Counted from the first letter of the stretch, positions 16,621 through 25,446 are shown. The stretch: 64,000 nt of DNA from Pseudomaricurvus alkylphenolicus (GCF_011683955.1 NZ_JAAQPI010000012.1:1-64000); one strand, 5' to 3'. Numbers and translations are program-made. Notes: a model not told the origin generated them from the letters alone.

Positions 16621-18981
16621 TCAGGCTTCCGCCGCCGCGGTCAGATTGAGCTCATCCTGACGACCAAACTGGCGCAGCTCCTCCAACATTTGCTTCTGGG
16701 ACAATACACTGTGATCGATAATATCCCGCGCCTGGGCCACGTAGTAACCCATCTGCTCATCGCTGCGTGCACCCGACTGCTGCAGGGCCGTTTCAATACT
16801 GGCAAAGCTCTCTGCCAGTATTTGATTGGACTGATTGAACTGTTCGACAGCCACACCAAAGGCTTCACCAAGACTCGCCAACTCCACTGCACTGCCTGCG
16901 AACTGATCGTTCACATCACTGGCAACCGAGGCGAGCTTCTCGCTTTCTGCATCAACACGCTCGGCGAAACGCCCGCCTGCTTCGCCGAGCATCGATTCGG
17001 AAGTCTCCAGCAATCGGGTCACGGCCTCCTGCTGCCCCTCGGAAGAGGACTGCAAAGAGGCAGACAAGCGTTCCAATTGCTCGAAAATATCACGTCGCTC
17101 TTGCAGCAGCTTGTTATCCCGCTCGATATTGTTTGAGATTTCCTCACGCAGCTGAGCGATAACCCGGGCAGCCGCCTGTGGAGCCTCCGATGCCGTTGCA
17201 ATCAGCTCGCTCATCGGCCCCTGCAACTCACTACCCAAACTGACAAGATGTTCCGCCACGCGGCCTTCCAGCGCCGACAGACGCTCAAGGGCAGCATCAC
17301 CACGCCTCTGTTCGTCCTCCCGAAGCGTTTTCAATTCACGGCCGAGAACCTCAGTAATGTCACCCACTCGCTGTCCGTGATCCTCCAACCAACGTCGTTC
17401 TGTATCCATACGGGCCTGAACCAACTGTTCAGACGACTGCACCAGAGTACCGATTCTATCCAACAACTCACTGGAAACCCGGCTCGATGCTGCGCTCATT
17501 TCTGTCGTGCAGGACCGCAGATCCGCCAACAATTGTTGCTGCTGTTGGTTTGCCGACAAGGTGTGTTGCTGCCACTGCTCGGCAAAGCGACCAAGCTGTT
17601 GCTCGAATTCACCGGTGACTGTCTGCAGAGACTGCGTCTGCATGGATGCCGCCTGCGACAATTGTTGGTGAATGGTCGCTGTGGTTTTGGCCAGGTCTTC
17701 ACTGGCGCGTTGCTGCGCCTGGCCAAAGGCCTCGCTCAATTGTTCAAGCCGCAGCTGATCACCCTGTTGCTGTTGCTGCAACCAACGATCCGAGACCTGC
17801 TGCAACTGTTCAATCAAGGAACGGCTGCGCTGGGTCAGCTCATCACCGCAGCCCTGCAAGGATTCCTCCATACGGGACAACACCGCTTGATGGCTTTCAT
17901 CCTGAGCGGCAAGACTATCGCGCAGAACCTGCTCCACGGTCTCCGTGGTTTTTGCCACAGCCGACGACTGAGATTGCAGCTGCTCCTGAGCCACCCGGTT
18001 AAGCTGCTCATGTGACTGATCAACGCTACCCTTCAGCTCTACCCGCAAGTCGGACATCGCTTGCTCCAGCACCGGCCGCAAACTTTCACCCGCCAGTCGC
18101 CCGCTGTTCGCAATCTGTTCGCCGGCCTCCAGCATCTGCTGAGATTGCTGCTCAACGCCATGTTGCAAACTGTCGCTCACCGATTGCGCCAGTTGTTCAA
18201 AACTGGAAGTCACCGACTCATGAAAAGACTGCTGATTGGCCAACAACTGATCGTTCAAAGCGGTTTTCATCGAATCCAGGGAATCCGCCAGACTCATTAA
18301 CTTATCCGCCACCTGCGGCAAAGCTTGCGACTGACTGCGAATAGCGTCATAGGTTTCCTGGCGCTGATGTACAAGAGAGAAACCCCGCAGAGCACCGGTT
18401 AACTGAGTGTCCAAACGACGACTTTGCAACAAACGTTCACGCCGGCACAAGGTCGACATCAAACCCAGCATTGCAGACGCAGACACACCGGCCACCGAGG
18501 TACCAAACGCCAGCCCCAGCCCCTCAATCGGCGCCGCCAAACCGGCGCGAATCGCTTCCAGCTCCGAAGTCCCCTGCAAAGCAGCCACGGCCCCTTGCAG
18601 CGTATCCACCATGCCAACAAAGGTCCCGAGCAGCCCCAGCATCACCAACAGTCCAACCAGATAAGGTGTCATCACCGGCGCCGGCAACGGTGTGCGCTCC
18701 CCTTCCACCCGCAAACGCACCGAATTGCGCAAACTGGCCTCCAGCCTGGACAACCAGGACTCCAGCGAATCCACGCTCTCACCGGTACTGTCCAATGCCT
18801 TTGACAGGCTCTCAGTCGCAGATCGGAAATGCCAGAGCTCCACCACCCCGATCACATACGCCAGCCCAATGACCGCTGTCACCGTCAGCGCCAAAGCATC
18901 CACCCCGACAAAAATCGCGCCCATCCACAACACCGCCGCAGCGCCCAAAACAAACGCAATCCAATTGAGCATTCTAGTCAT
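16621..18981 (-). CDS. DUF802-type MotA/ExbB-like channel with long coiled-coil tail
   Basis: The 786-residue protein has two N-terminal membrane helices (about 4-25 and 28-48) and two more at about 104-124 and 152-176. The latter pair carries the MotA/TolQ/ExbB pattern LGLLGTFVGMVDTL and AFGTSVAGVSASAMLG. From about residue 200 to the end it is a Gln/Glu/Ser-rich coiled coil of nearly 600 residues. This architecture resembles ZorA of the Zorya anti-phage system, but no ZorC or ZorD gene is nearby. I recognise the tail as DUF802. The start at 18981 overlaps the DUF3348 stop in ATGACTAG, which favours it over an in-frame ATG 48 bases upstream. Confidence 0.8.
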   Translation of the reverse strand: MTRMLNWIAFVLGAAAVLWMGAIFVGVDALALTVTAVIGLAYVIGVVELWHFRSATESLSKALDSTGESVDSLESWLSRLEASLRNSVRLRVEGERTPLPAPVMTPYLVGLLVMLGLLGTFVGMVDTLQGAVAALQGTSELEAIRAGLAAPIEGLGLAFGTSVAGVSASAMLGLMSTLCRRERLLQSRRLDTQLTGALRGFSLVHQRQETYDAIRSQSQALPQVADKLMSLADSLDSMKTALNDQLLANQQSFHESVTSSFEQLAQSVSDSLQHGVEQQSQQMLEAGEQIANSGRLAGESLRPVLEQAMSDLRVELKGSVDQSHEQLNRVAQEQLQSQSSAVAKTTETVEQVLRDSLAAQDESHQAVLSRMEESLQGCGDELTQRSRSLIEQLQQVSDRWLQQQQQGDQLRLEQLSEAFGQAQQRASEDLAKTTATIHQQLSQAASMQTQSLQTVTGEFEQQLGRFAEQWQQHTLSANQQQQQLLADLRSCTTEMSAASSRVSSELLDRIGTLVQSSEQLVQARMDTERRWLEDHGQRVGDITEVLGRELKTLREDEQRRGDAALERLSALEGRVAEHLVSLGSELQGPMSELIATASEAPQAAARVIAQLREEISNNIERDNKLLQERRDIFEQLERLSASLQSSSEGQQEAVTRLLETSESMLGEAGGRFAERVDAESEKLASVASDVNDQFAGSAVELASLGEAFGVAVEQFNQSNQILAESFASIETALQQSGARSDEQMGYYVAQARDIIDHSVLSQKQMLEELRQFGRQDELNLTAAAEA

Positions 18982-19759
18982 GCTTCGACCTCTTAATATC
19001 TTGTACGGCATCTTCATCGATGGCCTCAACCAGCCCCAGGACGGGCTGCAACCGCGCTTCCAGTTCCGCCAGCAACAAACCCTGCATCTCTCTTCGAAAC
19101 TGCTCGAGCCAGGTTATGGGGCGCCGGGCATCCTCCCCCTCAAACAACGGCTGCTGATGCTGTTGCTGCTGATACTCCAGCCACAGAAAATGAAAACGTC
19201 GCTCCAACAACTTCGGGATCACCCCAAAAAAACGCCGTCCCTGCTGAGCAACCGTCTCGCCCAGCGCCAACTCCAATTCCACCAGCTTCGCCAAACGCGG
19301 GGACAAACCCATGGCGCCGTCGCGAACAAACGACTGCAGAAACTGCACCCGCGACTCCAACTCCCGCTGATGTCCCAAATAAAAGCGCTGATAAACTTCA
19401 AAGCCGGGACTGCCTTGAGACTCGTTCCCGGCTTGCGGTTCCTTAGCGACAGGAAAACGGTATTTGACCCCTGCCGCGTCCGGCTCAAAACTCTTTAAAA
19501 TTGCCTTCACCGCCGCCTGGCGAACCTGCAGAAACTCGCGTTTGATAGCGTCCGCCGTGATATCCAATGGCTCAAACTTTAACCGCTTCAAACCACCGTG
19601 AACCCGGGACAATTTGATGGAATCCGAAAAGTCGAACATTTGCCCCAGCCGCAGGGCAAAATCCTTATGGGAAGGCTGAACATCGGATACCGCCAGATCG
19701 CTCAAATAACGAACAAGACGGGAACCGTGAAGAGAAATCTGAGACTGGAATTGAGTCAT
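18974..19759 (-). CDS. DUF3348-type protein, first gene of the motor-like cluster
   Basis: This 261-residue soluble protein (no signal peptide, no membrane segment) matches the DUF3348 family in its opening SLHGSRLVRYLSDL and the helical stretch that follows. It is rich in charged helices throughout and has no motif of a known enzyme. The ATG at 19759 is used; a GTG two codons earlier is possible. Its last eight bases overlap the start of the channel gene, so expression is coupled. Being first in the operon and cytoplasmic, it may load onto the long coiled coil of the channel protein; that is inference. Function is unknown. Confidence 0.75.
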   Translation of the reverse strand: MTQFQSQISLHGSRLVRYLSDLAVSDVQPSHKDFALRLGQMFDFSDSIKLSRVHGGLKRLKFEPLDITADAIKREFLQVRQAAVKAILKSFEPDAAGVKYRFPVAKEPQAGNESQGSPGFEVYQRFYLGHQRELESRVQFLQSFVRDGAMGLSPRLAKLVELELALGETVAQQGRRFFGVIPKLLERRFHFLWLEYQQQQHQQPLFEGEDARRPITWLEQFRREMQGLLLAELEARLQPVLGLVEAIDEDAVQDIKRSKHD

Positions 19760-20044
19760 TAACACTACTGCGACAACTCAACCGCTGCCTACTAACCTAT
19801 TGATTTTATTGAAAAAGCTATACCCTCCAAGCCCGTTAAAACGGCACCGGACCTGAATCTTCATTCACATCGCGGGACAACTGCGGAGAGGTATTATTGC
19901 TTTATTATTGTGCCGCCATTATCGACATACACCAGGGATATTCAAGACTCCCACAACGGAGAAGTTTGTGGTAGGAAATACGCCGATTGCCTGCTTTTTA
20001 AACAGGCAGTCGATCAATAAACCTGCATCTGTTAAGTCAGGAGT
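19760..20044. other. Intergenic stretch with no recognised gene
   Basis: These 285 bases separate the start of the motor-like cluster from repeat copy C. I see no convincing reading frame. A 9-bp imperfect stem (19985-19993 with 20003-20011, GATTGCCTG facing CAGGCAGTC) lacks a T-run. The promoter of the motor-like cluster must lie here, but I could not place a convincing pair of boxes. Confidence 0.5.
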
Positions 20045-20363
20045 GTGCCATAACCGGAAGTTCATAATCCTGGTTCAGGGCACCATGGGCGTTCGATAAT
20101 GTCCGCAACGGCCGCACGACGTAGGGTGGATTAGAAGCGCTTTGCGCTTCGTAATCCACCGATCCGCCGAAGGTTTAAATTGGCGGCGGCCGTGTATAAA
20201 TCACCTGTTGCAGGCACATTCAAGGGTGTTAAAAACCGGGCCGCAGCCAACGAACATCTCCGGCAGAACCGGCGGATTACGGCGCAAGCGCCTAATCCGC
20301 CCTACGCATAAACAACGCCGTCAGAGTACCAATCCTGCGAGTTTCTAAGACCGGTTATGACAC
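20045..20363 (+). repeat. 319-bp MITE-like repeat, copy C (complete)
   Basis: Same structure, length and orientation as copy B. The left end is GTGCCATAACCGG. The right end reads CCGGTTATGACAC, one base off the perfect terminal repeat. Both internal palindromes are intact. It lies between the motor-like cluster and the end of the sulfatase gene. Confidence 0.9.
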
Positions 20364-20392
20364 ACAAGAGTCATTGCCACTCCGAGTGAGTA

Positions 20393-21991
20393 TCAATCCC
20401 TAAATTGAGTAACCTCTTGAACTGAAGGCTCAACCCAATCCGGAAAATAGCTCTCATAAAATTGATTCCGCCCGCCATACTCCATTACCGCCTTGGCGCT
20501 CCCACCGCGCCAAACATCAAACCGAGGATTCGCATGCTTTGTGAAAAACACATTCAAATCCTCAGCCAAAGACCTCTCAATATCAGCCACCTGCGCCTGC
20601 CCCGCCAGATTCTGATACTCATGAGGATCGGACTTCAAATCGTACAACTCATCCGGCCCCTCCGGAAACCGCTTCACCAACTTCCAACGATCCGTACGAA
20701 TCGCCCGCGTCCGCATATACTCGAAGAACACCGCTTTGTGTCCCTCAACCGTTTCCCCCTGCAGGGCAGGTACAAAACTCAAACCCGGCGTGTTCGCAAA
20801 CACCCGATCCGCCATGCCCACATAATCCAACACCGTCGGTGCAATATCGAACTGATTAATCAACTGGTTTCCTCGCGCCCCCTCAGCAATACGACCAGGC
20901 TGACGCAAAATCAAAGGCACATGCATATTCTCATCATAGGCCGCTGTCGGAAGCGACGCCGAACTGTTGCCCCAAAGCCCATGCTCACCCAACGCCGCCC
21001 CCTGATCAGATGTAAACAACACCAGAGTATTCTTATCCAACCCCTGAGCCTTAAGTGTCGCCATCAGCCGACCGACACCATCATCCACCATCGTCAACTC
21101 CGACAACGCATGCACCATTGCCTCTGGGTTGTTTAGCGACCTGACCATTCCCCAGGCCACCTCCGCCCAACGGCTGCTGTGACCTTGTTCCTCCGCACGC
21201 CAACCCTTTAAGAATTCACCGCCACCATCGGAAGACGCATCGGCCATGCGAACAAAATTCTGCAAGAACGGATGTATGGGATCGCGGGGCATTGGAGCTG
21301 GATTCTTGCGGTAAAACTCCGCGTGTCTGTTTTTCGCCGTCTCCAACACCAACGGCGGCAGCATATAAGGCCCGTTGTAAGACAGATAGAGGAAAAACGG
21401 CTGTTTCTTATCTTGCTTTTTAATAAAATCCACCGCACGGTCGGTCCAGAAATCCGTGATGTGTTTCTTCGTACGATAGTGTTTACCGTTATCAATCACC
21501 ACCACATCGTGAAAACTGCTGGTGTGACCACTGGCGAATGTAACCCACGAATCAAATCCCAACTGGGATTGATCCGGCACACCCAAATGGTACTTACCCA
21601 CCAACCCGGTACGATAACCCGCATCCGCCAAGGTTTGTGGCAAACTCCGAAACTCACCAACAGCCGCCCAATCGGCAACACCCACCTCCGACGGCAAAGC
21701 GTTGTGAACACCGGTCTGCGACGGCAATAAACCGGTTAACAAGGTGGCACGTGTTGGAGAACATACACCGCTGGTTGCAAATGCGCGGTCAAACGTCATG
21801 CCCTCATCGGCCAGCTGATCGATATTCGGTGTTTTCACATGACGATTACCGTATGCACCGATTAATTGTGCGGGCACATTGTCCACCAGAACCACCACTA
21901 CATTGGGTTGCTGATTGCCGAAGGCGAAAAAGGAAAAGCTGAATAACATTGTACTCAACAGGGTTCTACATACTACAGAAAAATAATCCAT
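20393..21991 (-). CDS. Exported type I sulfatase
   Basis: The 532-residue protein has an N-terminal signal sequence (to about residue 25) and the sulfatase signature CSPTRATLLTG, in which Cys77 would be oxidised to formylglycine by a maturase not found in this window. Other alkaline-phosphatase-superfamily segments are PNVVVVLVDN near the N-terminus, KYHLG, FTSDQGAALGEHG and YDLKSDPHEYQNLAG. The first metal-ligand pair reads Asp-Asn (37-38), where most type I sulfatases have Asp-Asp. It would hydrolyse a sulfate ester in the periplasm. It follows the TonB-dependent receptor gene by 60 bases, so receptor and enzyme are probably made together to import and desulfate the same compound. Confidence 0.85.
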   Translation of the reverse strand: MDYFSVVCRTLLSTMLFSFSFFAFGNQQPNVVVVLVDNVPAQLIGAYGNRHVKTPNIDQLADEGMTFDRAFATSGVCSPTRATLLTGLLPSQTGVHNALPSEVGVADWAAVGEFRSLPQTLADAGYRTGLVGKYHLGVPDQSQLGFDSWVTFASGHTSSFHDVVVIDNGKHYRTKKHITDFWTDRAVDFIKKQDKKQPFFLYLSYNGPYMLPPLVLETAKNRHAEFYRKNPAPMPRDPIHPFLQNFVRMADASSDGGGEFLKGWRAEEQGHSSRWAEVAWGMVRSLNNPEAMVHALSELTMVDDGVGRLMATLKAQGLDKNTLVLFTSDQGAALGEHGLWGNSSASLPTAAYDENMHVPLILRQPGRIAEGARGNQLINQFDIAPTVLDYVGMADRVFANTPGLSFVPALQGETVEGHKAVFFEYMRTRAIRTDRWKLVKRFPEGPDELYDLKSDPHEYQNLAGQAQVADIERSLAEDLNVFFTKHANPRFDVWRGGSAKAVMEYGGRNQFYESYFPDWVEPSVQEVTQFRD

Positions 21992-22051
21992 GAGAAATCC
22001 AAAGACTCATTCATCGTCATCAAGAAAACCGTGATGAAATCTAGTGTCGAA

Positions 22052-24208
22052 TTAAAATTCCCAATCGAACTTCACACCAAACTCACGAAAGCGACCGGGT
22101 TCAATCTGAGCCATGCCAACCGGGTTATTTACCGCTATACCCGATACCAAATATTCCTCATCTGTCAAATTGGTACCGAACAGGCTTAACTTCCAGGGCT
22201 CACTTTCTGGCGCATAACTGATGTTGACACTGAGCAGCCCATAAGCATCCTGTTGAATAAAGTTGGCGTCGGGAATCACCGAACGGAAATCGTCCTTCCA
22301 ACCGTAATCAACTCGCGCACTTATCGCTTCCCACTCCGCCGTCAGTCCAATGGAGTAAGACCACTGGGGCGCACGGGCAAAATCACTGTCAGTACCAACC
22401 GCTGCATTTTCTGTGGCGATGTCCGTGTACTCGGCATCCAGATAACCTACAGCGCCATCCACTGTCAGTACGTCGTTCAACACAAACGTAAACTCGCCTT
22501 CAATACCACTCAGCTCCGACTCACCCACATTCTGGATGACATTACGAGTTGTACCCGGCAATATCGAGCTGATTTGCATATCCGTATATTCACCAAAAAA
22601 CGCCGTCAGATTCAGACGCAGGCGATGATCAAACAGTTCACTGCGAATGCCCAACTCGAACATATCCAACGATTCTTCGTCAAAGGAGGTAATCCCGTAG
22701 TTATTTTCGGGCCCCAAATCAGTACGGATGCGATCATTAAACCCGCCGGAGCGAAAACCGCGAGCTGCCGAGGCAAACAGAAAAATATCATCCGCTGCCT
22801 GAAACTCCAGACTGACACGACCGGAAAGCGCGCTCCAGGTATCATCATTGTCCACATCCTGATCCACCCGCGGCGCACCAGAGGCCCTGAGTTCATTGGC
22901 TTGAATACTCTTGTCGTCATAGGTATAGCGAAGTCCTGTGGTCACCGACCAACGCTCGGACAAATCCAGAGTTGCCTGCCCAAACGCCGCCAGGCTCTCC
23001 ACTTCATAGGGATCCACTATGCGGGTAGAAGTCCGGTTGACGGAGTTGGTAGTGGTCAATACGTCGCGAACATCGCTGGCCTCTTCGCGGTAATAAAACA
23101 ATCCCGCCACCCAATTAAGCCCTTCGCCGGCACCCGAAAGCTGGAACTCTTGGGAGAACATATCGATATCCCGCTCAAACACCTGTTCGAATAAAACCGC
23201 GTCAGTGCCGTCTGTATCGTAAGCCCCCTCTATGTCGATTCGACGCACCGATGTAGAAGATTTCAACTCCAGCTTGTCGTCAAGGGCCCAATTCAATGTC
23301 AGATTTGCGCCCGTATTATCAGACTCATAAAAGTTTTGACCTGTCGAGTAGGACTTTTCAAAGTCTCCGGTGGGCAGCCGTGTGGCATCAAATCCTACTG
23401 CCGCCTCTCCCCGCACAAAGGGAGCCTGCTCATTCACGCCCAGGATCACGCTCGCACCACCATTGGTATCCATATGCGTGTAATCCGCCGAGAACAACAA
23501 TTCCAGGGACTCATTGATATCCCACCGCAAATAGCCCCGTATAAGATCGCTGTTCACATCGCCGTAGTCTTGACCGGTAAACACCCCTTCCACATGCCCA
23601 TCCTGATTTAAGGTGGCCGCCGTCAATCTGGCAGCGGCGTTATCATTCAGGGGCACATTCACCACAGCCTTGAGATCGCGTCGGTTCTCGCTACCCAGAG
23701 TGGCCTGGAGCTTGCCCTCAAACTCCTCGGTGGGTTTTTGCGTGATATAGCGAATGGCACCGCCAGTCGCGCTACGACCAAAAAGCGTACCCTGTGGCCC
23801 GCGGGCCACTTCCACCTGAGCCACATCCAGCACGCTGAGCAATGCACCATCGGTGCGTCCGTAGTAGGCATCATCCACATAGAGCGCAATGGCCGTTTCC
23901 TGATTGACGGCGTTGCGATCCGTACCGATACCCCGCACAAAAAATGCCGCATTGCTGCCGCCCAAACCGCCCGAGCCGCCAGCGGCCACATTGGGCATTT
24001 TCATTTCCAGCCCCTTCAAGTCGGCGACGTTCTGCTGCTCCAGTGCTTGTTCGTCCATCGCCATAACGGACAGAGGCGTCTCCTGCAGACTTTCCACCCG
24101 CTTACGAGCAGTAACCACAACCTCTTCCAATTGGAATTCCGCCAGCACGTTAGAGGTCGGGAGCAACGTGGTAATGGCCAGCGCCAACAGATTCTTGGAT
24201 GTTTTCAT
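22052..24208 (-). CDS. TonB-dependent outer-membrane receptor
   Basis: The 718-residue protein has a signal peptide (to about residue 23), a TonB box/plug opening LEEVVVTARKRVESLQETPLSV, plug segments such as GIGTDRNAVNQETAIALYVDDAYYGR and VEVARGPQGTLFGRSATGGAI, and a C-terminal beta-barrel ending in Phe. It takes up a bulky substrate across the outer membrane using energy from TonB/ExbBD. The cargo is not a proven iron complex; pairing with a sulfatase in the same operon suggests a sulfated organic compound. A strong GAGGAG site precedes the ATG. Its promoter carries two MarR-type palindromes. Confidence 0.9.
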   Translation of the reverse strand: MKTSKNLLALAITTLLPTSNVLAEFQLEEVVVTARKRVESLQETPLSVMAMDEQALEQQNVADLKGLEMKMPNVAAGGSGGLGGSNAAFFVRGIGTDRNAVNQETAIALYVDDAYYGRTDGALLSVLDVAQVEVARGPQGTLFGRSATGGAIRYITQKPTEEFEGKLQATLGSENRRDLKAVVNVPLNDNAAARLTAATLNQDGHVEGVFTGQDYGDVNSDLIRGYLRWDINESLELLFSADYTHMDTNGGASVILGVNEQAPFVRGEAAVGFDATRLPTGDFEKSYSTGQNFYESDNTGANLTLNWALDDKLELKSSTSVRRIDIEGAYDTDGTDAVLFEQVFERDIDMFSQEFQLSGAGEGLNWVAGLFYYREEASDVRDVLTTTNSVNRTSTRIVDPYEVESLAAFGQATLDLSERWSVTTGLRYTYDDKSIQANELRASGAPRVDQDVDNDDTWSALSGRVSLEFQAADDIFLFASAARGFRSGGFNDRIRTDLGPENNYGITSFDEESLDMFELGIRSELFDHRLRLNLTAFFGEYTDMQISSILPGTTRNVIQNVGESELSGIEGEFTFVLNDVLTVDGAVGYLDAEYTDIATENAAVGTDSDFARAPQWSYSIGLTAEWEAISARVDYGWKDDFRSVIPDANFIQQDAYGLLSVNISYAPESEPWKLSLFGTNLTDEEYLVSGIAVNNPVGMAQIEPGRFREFGVKFDWEF

Positions 24209-24328
24209 CTTGTCTCCTCGATGGGATTGCGACTGTTTTTATTTGAGTTCTCAACATCAACAGGCACGGGATATGAACTAAAAATAGATGCTCTTCTCCT
24301 GTGCATCCAGACTAACTCCCGGGGTCAG

Positions 24329-24340
24329 TTGATATATCAA
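24329..24340. promoter_or_regulatory. MarR-type operator O1, TTGATATATCAA
   Basis: A perfect 12-bp palindrome lies at the downstream edge of the -10 box of the receptor promoter. It shares the pattern TTG-N6-CAA with two other sites in the same divergent region, which is the size and symmetry expected for a MarR dimer. Confidence 0.55.
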
Positions 24341-24369
24341 TCGTAGACCTTTGTCAGTTGCTATGTCAA
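24340..24369 (-). promoter_or_regulatory. Predicted sigma-70 promoter of the TonB receptor-sulfatase operon
   Basis: On the minus strand a perfect -35 box TTGACA (24364-24369) is followed after 18 bases by TACGAT (24340-24345). Transcription would start near 24333 and read into the receptor gene at 24208 through a leader of about 125 bases. The -35 box lies inside operator O2, and the start region overlaps O1, which fits repression. Confidence 0.55.
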
Positions 24370-24372
24370 CTG
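24355..24372. promoter_or_regulatory. MarR-type operator O2, CAGTTG-N6-CAACTG
   Basis: Six-base arms CAGTTG and CAACTG flank CTATGT. The core TTGCTATGTCAA fits the TTG-N6-CAA pattern of O1 and O3. It covers the -35 box of the receptor promoter. Confidence 0.5.
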
Positions 24373-24476
24373 ATAAAGCGATAAAAGTTTGCTTTCAGTG
24401 CTGTCAAATTTTGGAAAGAAATCTTATTAAAACTGAAAAAATCTTTTGGTTTCAATGACCTATAAACTTAGAACGG

Positions 24477-24505
24477 TTGACATATCAAGGCTTCAACCGG
24501 ATACT
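24477..24505 (+). promoter_or_regulatory. Predicted marR promoter overlapping operator O3
   Basis: TTGACA (24477-24482), a 17-base spacer and GATACT (24500-24505) form a strong sigma-70 promoter. The -35 box is part of TTGACATATCAA (24477-24488), one base different from the perfect palindrome O1. This points to autorepression and places the start of transcription after an earlier in-frame ATG, supporting the GTG start at 24545. Confidence 0.6.
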
Positions 24506-24544
24506 GAAATCCGTCAGACCATAATCAACACTTCGGAGGACAGG

Positions 24545-25012
24545 GTGGCCAGGGTAAAAGACCCCATCGTGCTGAACAATTATTTCCCCTACTTGCTGCG
24601 CTCAATCTCCGGGCGTATTGCCGTAGGCACCAGCACCGTGAATATCGGGGCACACCGCATCGGCATGCGTGAATGGCGCATTCTCTCGCAAATGGCAGAC
24701 CGGGGCCCTCTGACCAATAAAGACATTGCCGACGACACCGGAATGGACAAAGCCTCTGTCAGTCGCGCGCTAAAGTATCTGGAACAGCAAAATCTGGTGC
24801 AGCCTGCCCCCAATGGCGATGACAACTGGCGTAGCAAACCCTTCGACCTGACGGACGAAGGTGGCGACGTTTATTGTGAGATTGCCGCCCAAAAGTTGGC
24901 TCGAGCCGACCAATTCTGGAGCGATATGAGCAAGTCCGAACAAAAGGAACTGATTCGCTTGCTACAGAAGCTGAAAAACAATGTCGATCGGGTGCTTAAC
25001 CAAAATCGCTGA
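24545..25012 (+). CDS. MarR-family transcriptional regulator
   Basis: The 155-residue product has the winged helix-turn-helix layout of MarR proteins: RIGMREWRILSQMADRGPLTNKDIADDTG, then MDKASVSRALKYLEQQNLV and a basic wing around DDNWRSKPFDLTDEG. I chose the GTG at 24545 because GGAGGA lies five bases upstream and the predicted promoter lies at 24477-24505; an ATG at 24455 would add 30 residues but is upstream of that promoter. It is divergent from the TonB receptor-sulfatase operon and three similar palindromes lie between them, so it most likely represses both until a ligand, perhaps the transported compound, binds. Confidence 0.85.
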   Translation: MARVKDPIVLNNYFPYLLRSISGRIAVGTSTVNIGAHRIGMREWRILSQMADRGPLTNKDIADDTGMDKASVSRALKYLEQQNLVQPAPNGDDNWRSKPFDLTDEGGDVYCEIAAQKLARADQFWSDMSKSEQKELIRLLQKLKNNVDRVLNQNR

Positions 25013-25218
25013 TGCCCTGAAAAACGATTCCGATCTCGTAAACTTGTGACCCTTCACTACAAAGATCAGAATAAAGTCAAATAAAATCAAACACTTAAAA
25101 CACATAGTTGACAAGTATTTTAAAAAGCCCCAGTATCTGCCCAACTTGTGAGCGTCATCACTAACATTAATAACAATTCGACGTAAACTACAGGCTTAGC
25201 CCTGGGAGGAACCAGCAA

Positions 25219-25446
25219 ATGGAATACCTGGATTCAACCCACCCTGAGTGGGACGACATGTGGGAAGATTTGTCTGCCTATGCCATCAATGAGGGCAACC
25301 CGCTTTGCATCTACAAGGGAATGTGCTGGGAATACCTCGGCTCCACACCGGACCACCACAACTTTCGCCACCCCAAACACCCCAAGACCGGACGCGTCGA
25401 ACATATTTATATCGAGCGTGCTCGATCGGCTGTAGGCTGGGCCTGA
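25219..25446 (+). CDS. Small conserved-looking protein of unknown function
   Basis: A 75-residue acidic/aromatic protein with no signal peptide or membrane segment. A strong ribosome site GGGAGGA lies nine bases before the ATG, which is why I accept so short a gene. It contains HPEWDDMWEDL, two Cys residues (about 30 and 36) and HRHPKHP-like basic stretches. A TTGACA at 25108-25113 with a weak -10 after 17 bases could start it. It is followed by the palindrome GCCGTGACTCACGGC (about 25470) without a T-run. I do not recognise the family. Confidence 0.5.
   Translation: MEYLDSTHPEWDDMWEDLSAYAINEGNPLCIYKGMCWEYLGSTPDHHNFRHPKHPKTGRVEHIYIERARSAVGWA

Noticed and set aside
15219-19759. Motor-like cluster as a true Zorya anti-phage system
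   Set aside because: The channel/stator pair fits, but no ZorC, ZorD or ZorE-like gene (helicase, nuclease) is next to it; the soluble partners are DUF3348 and DUF2894 types.
24446-24544. Upstream starts of the MarR gene (TTG at 24446, ATG at 24455)
   Set aside because: Both lie upstream of the best promoter, while GTG 24545 has a strong ribosome site and gives normal family length.
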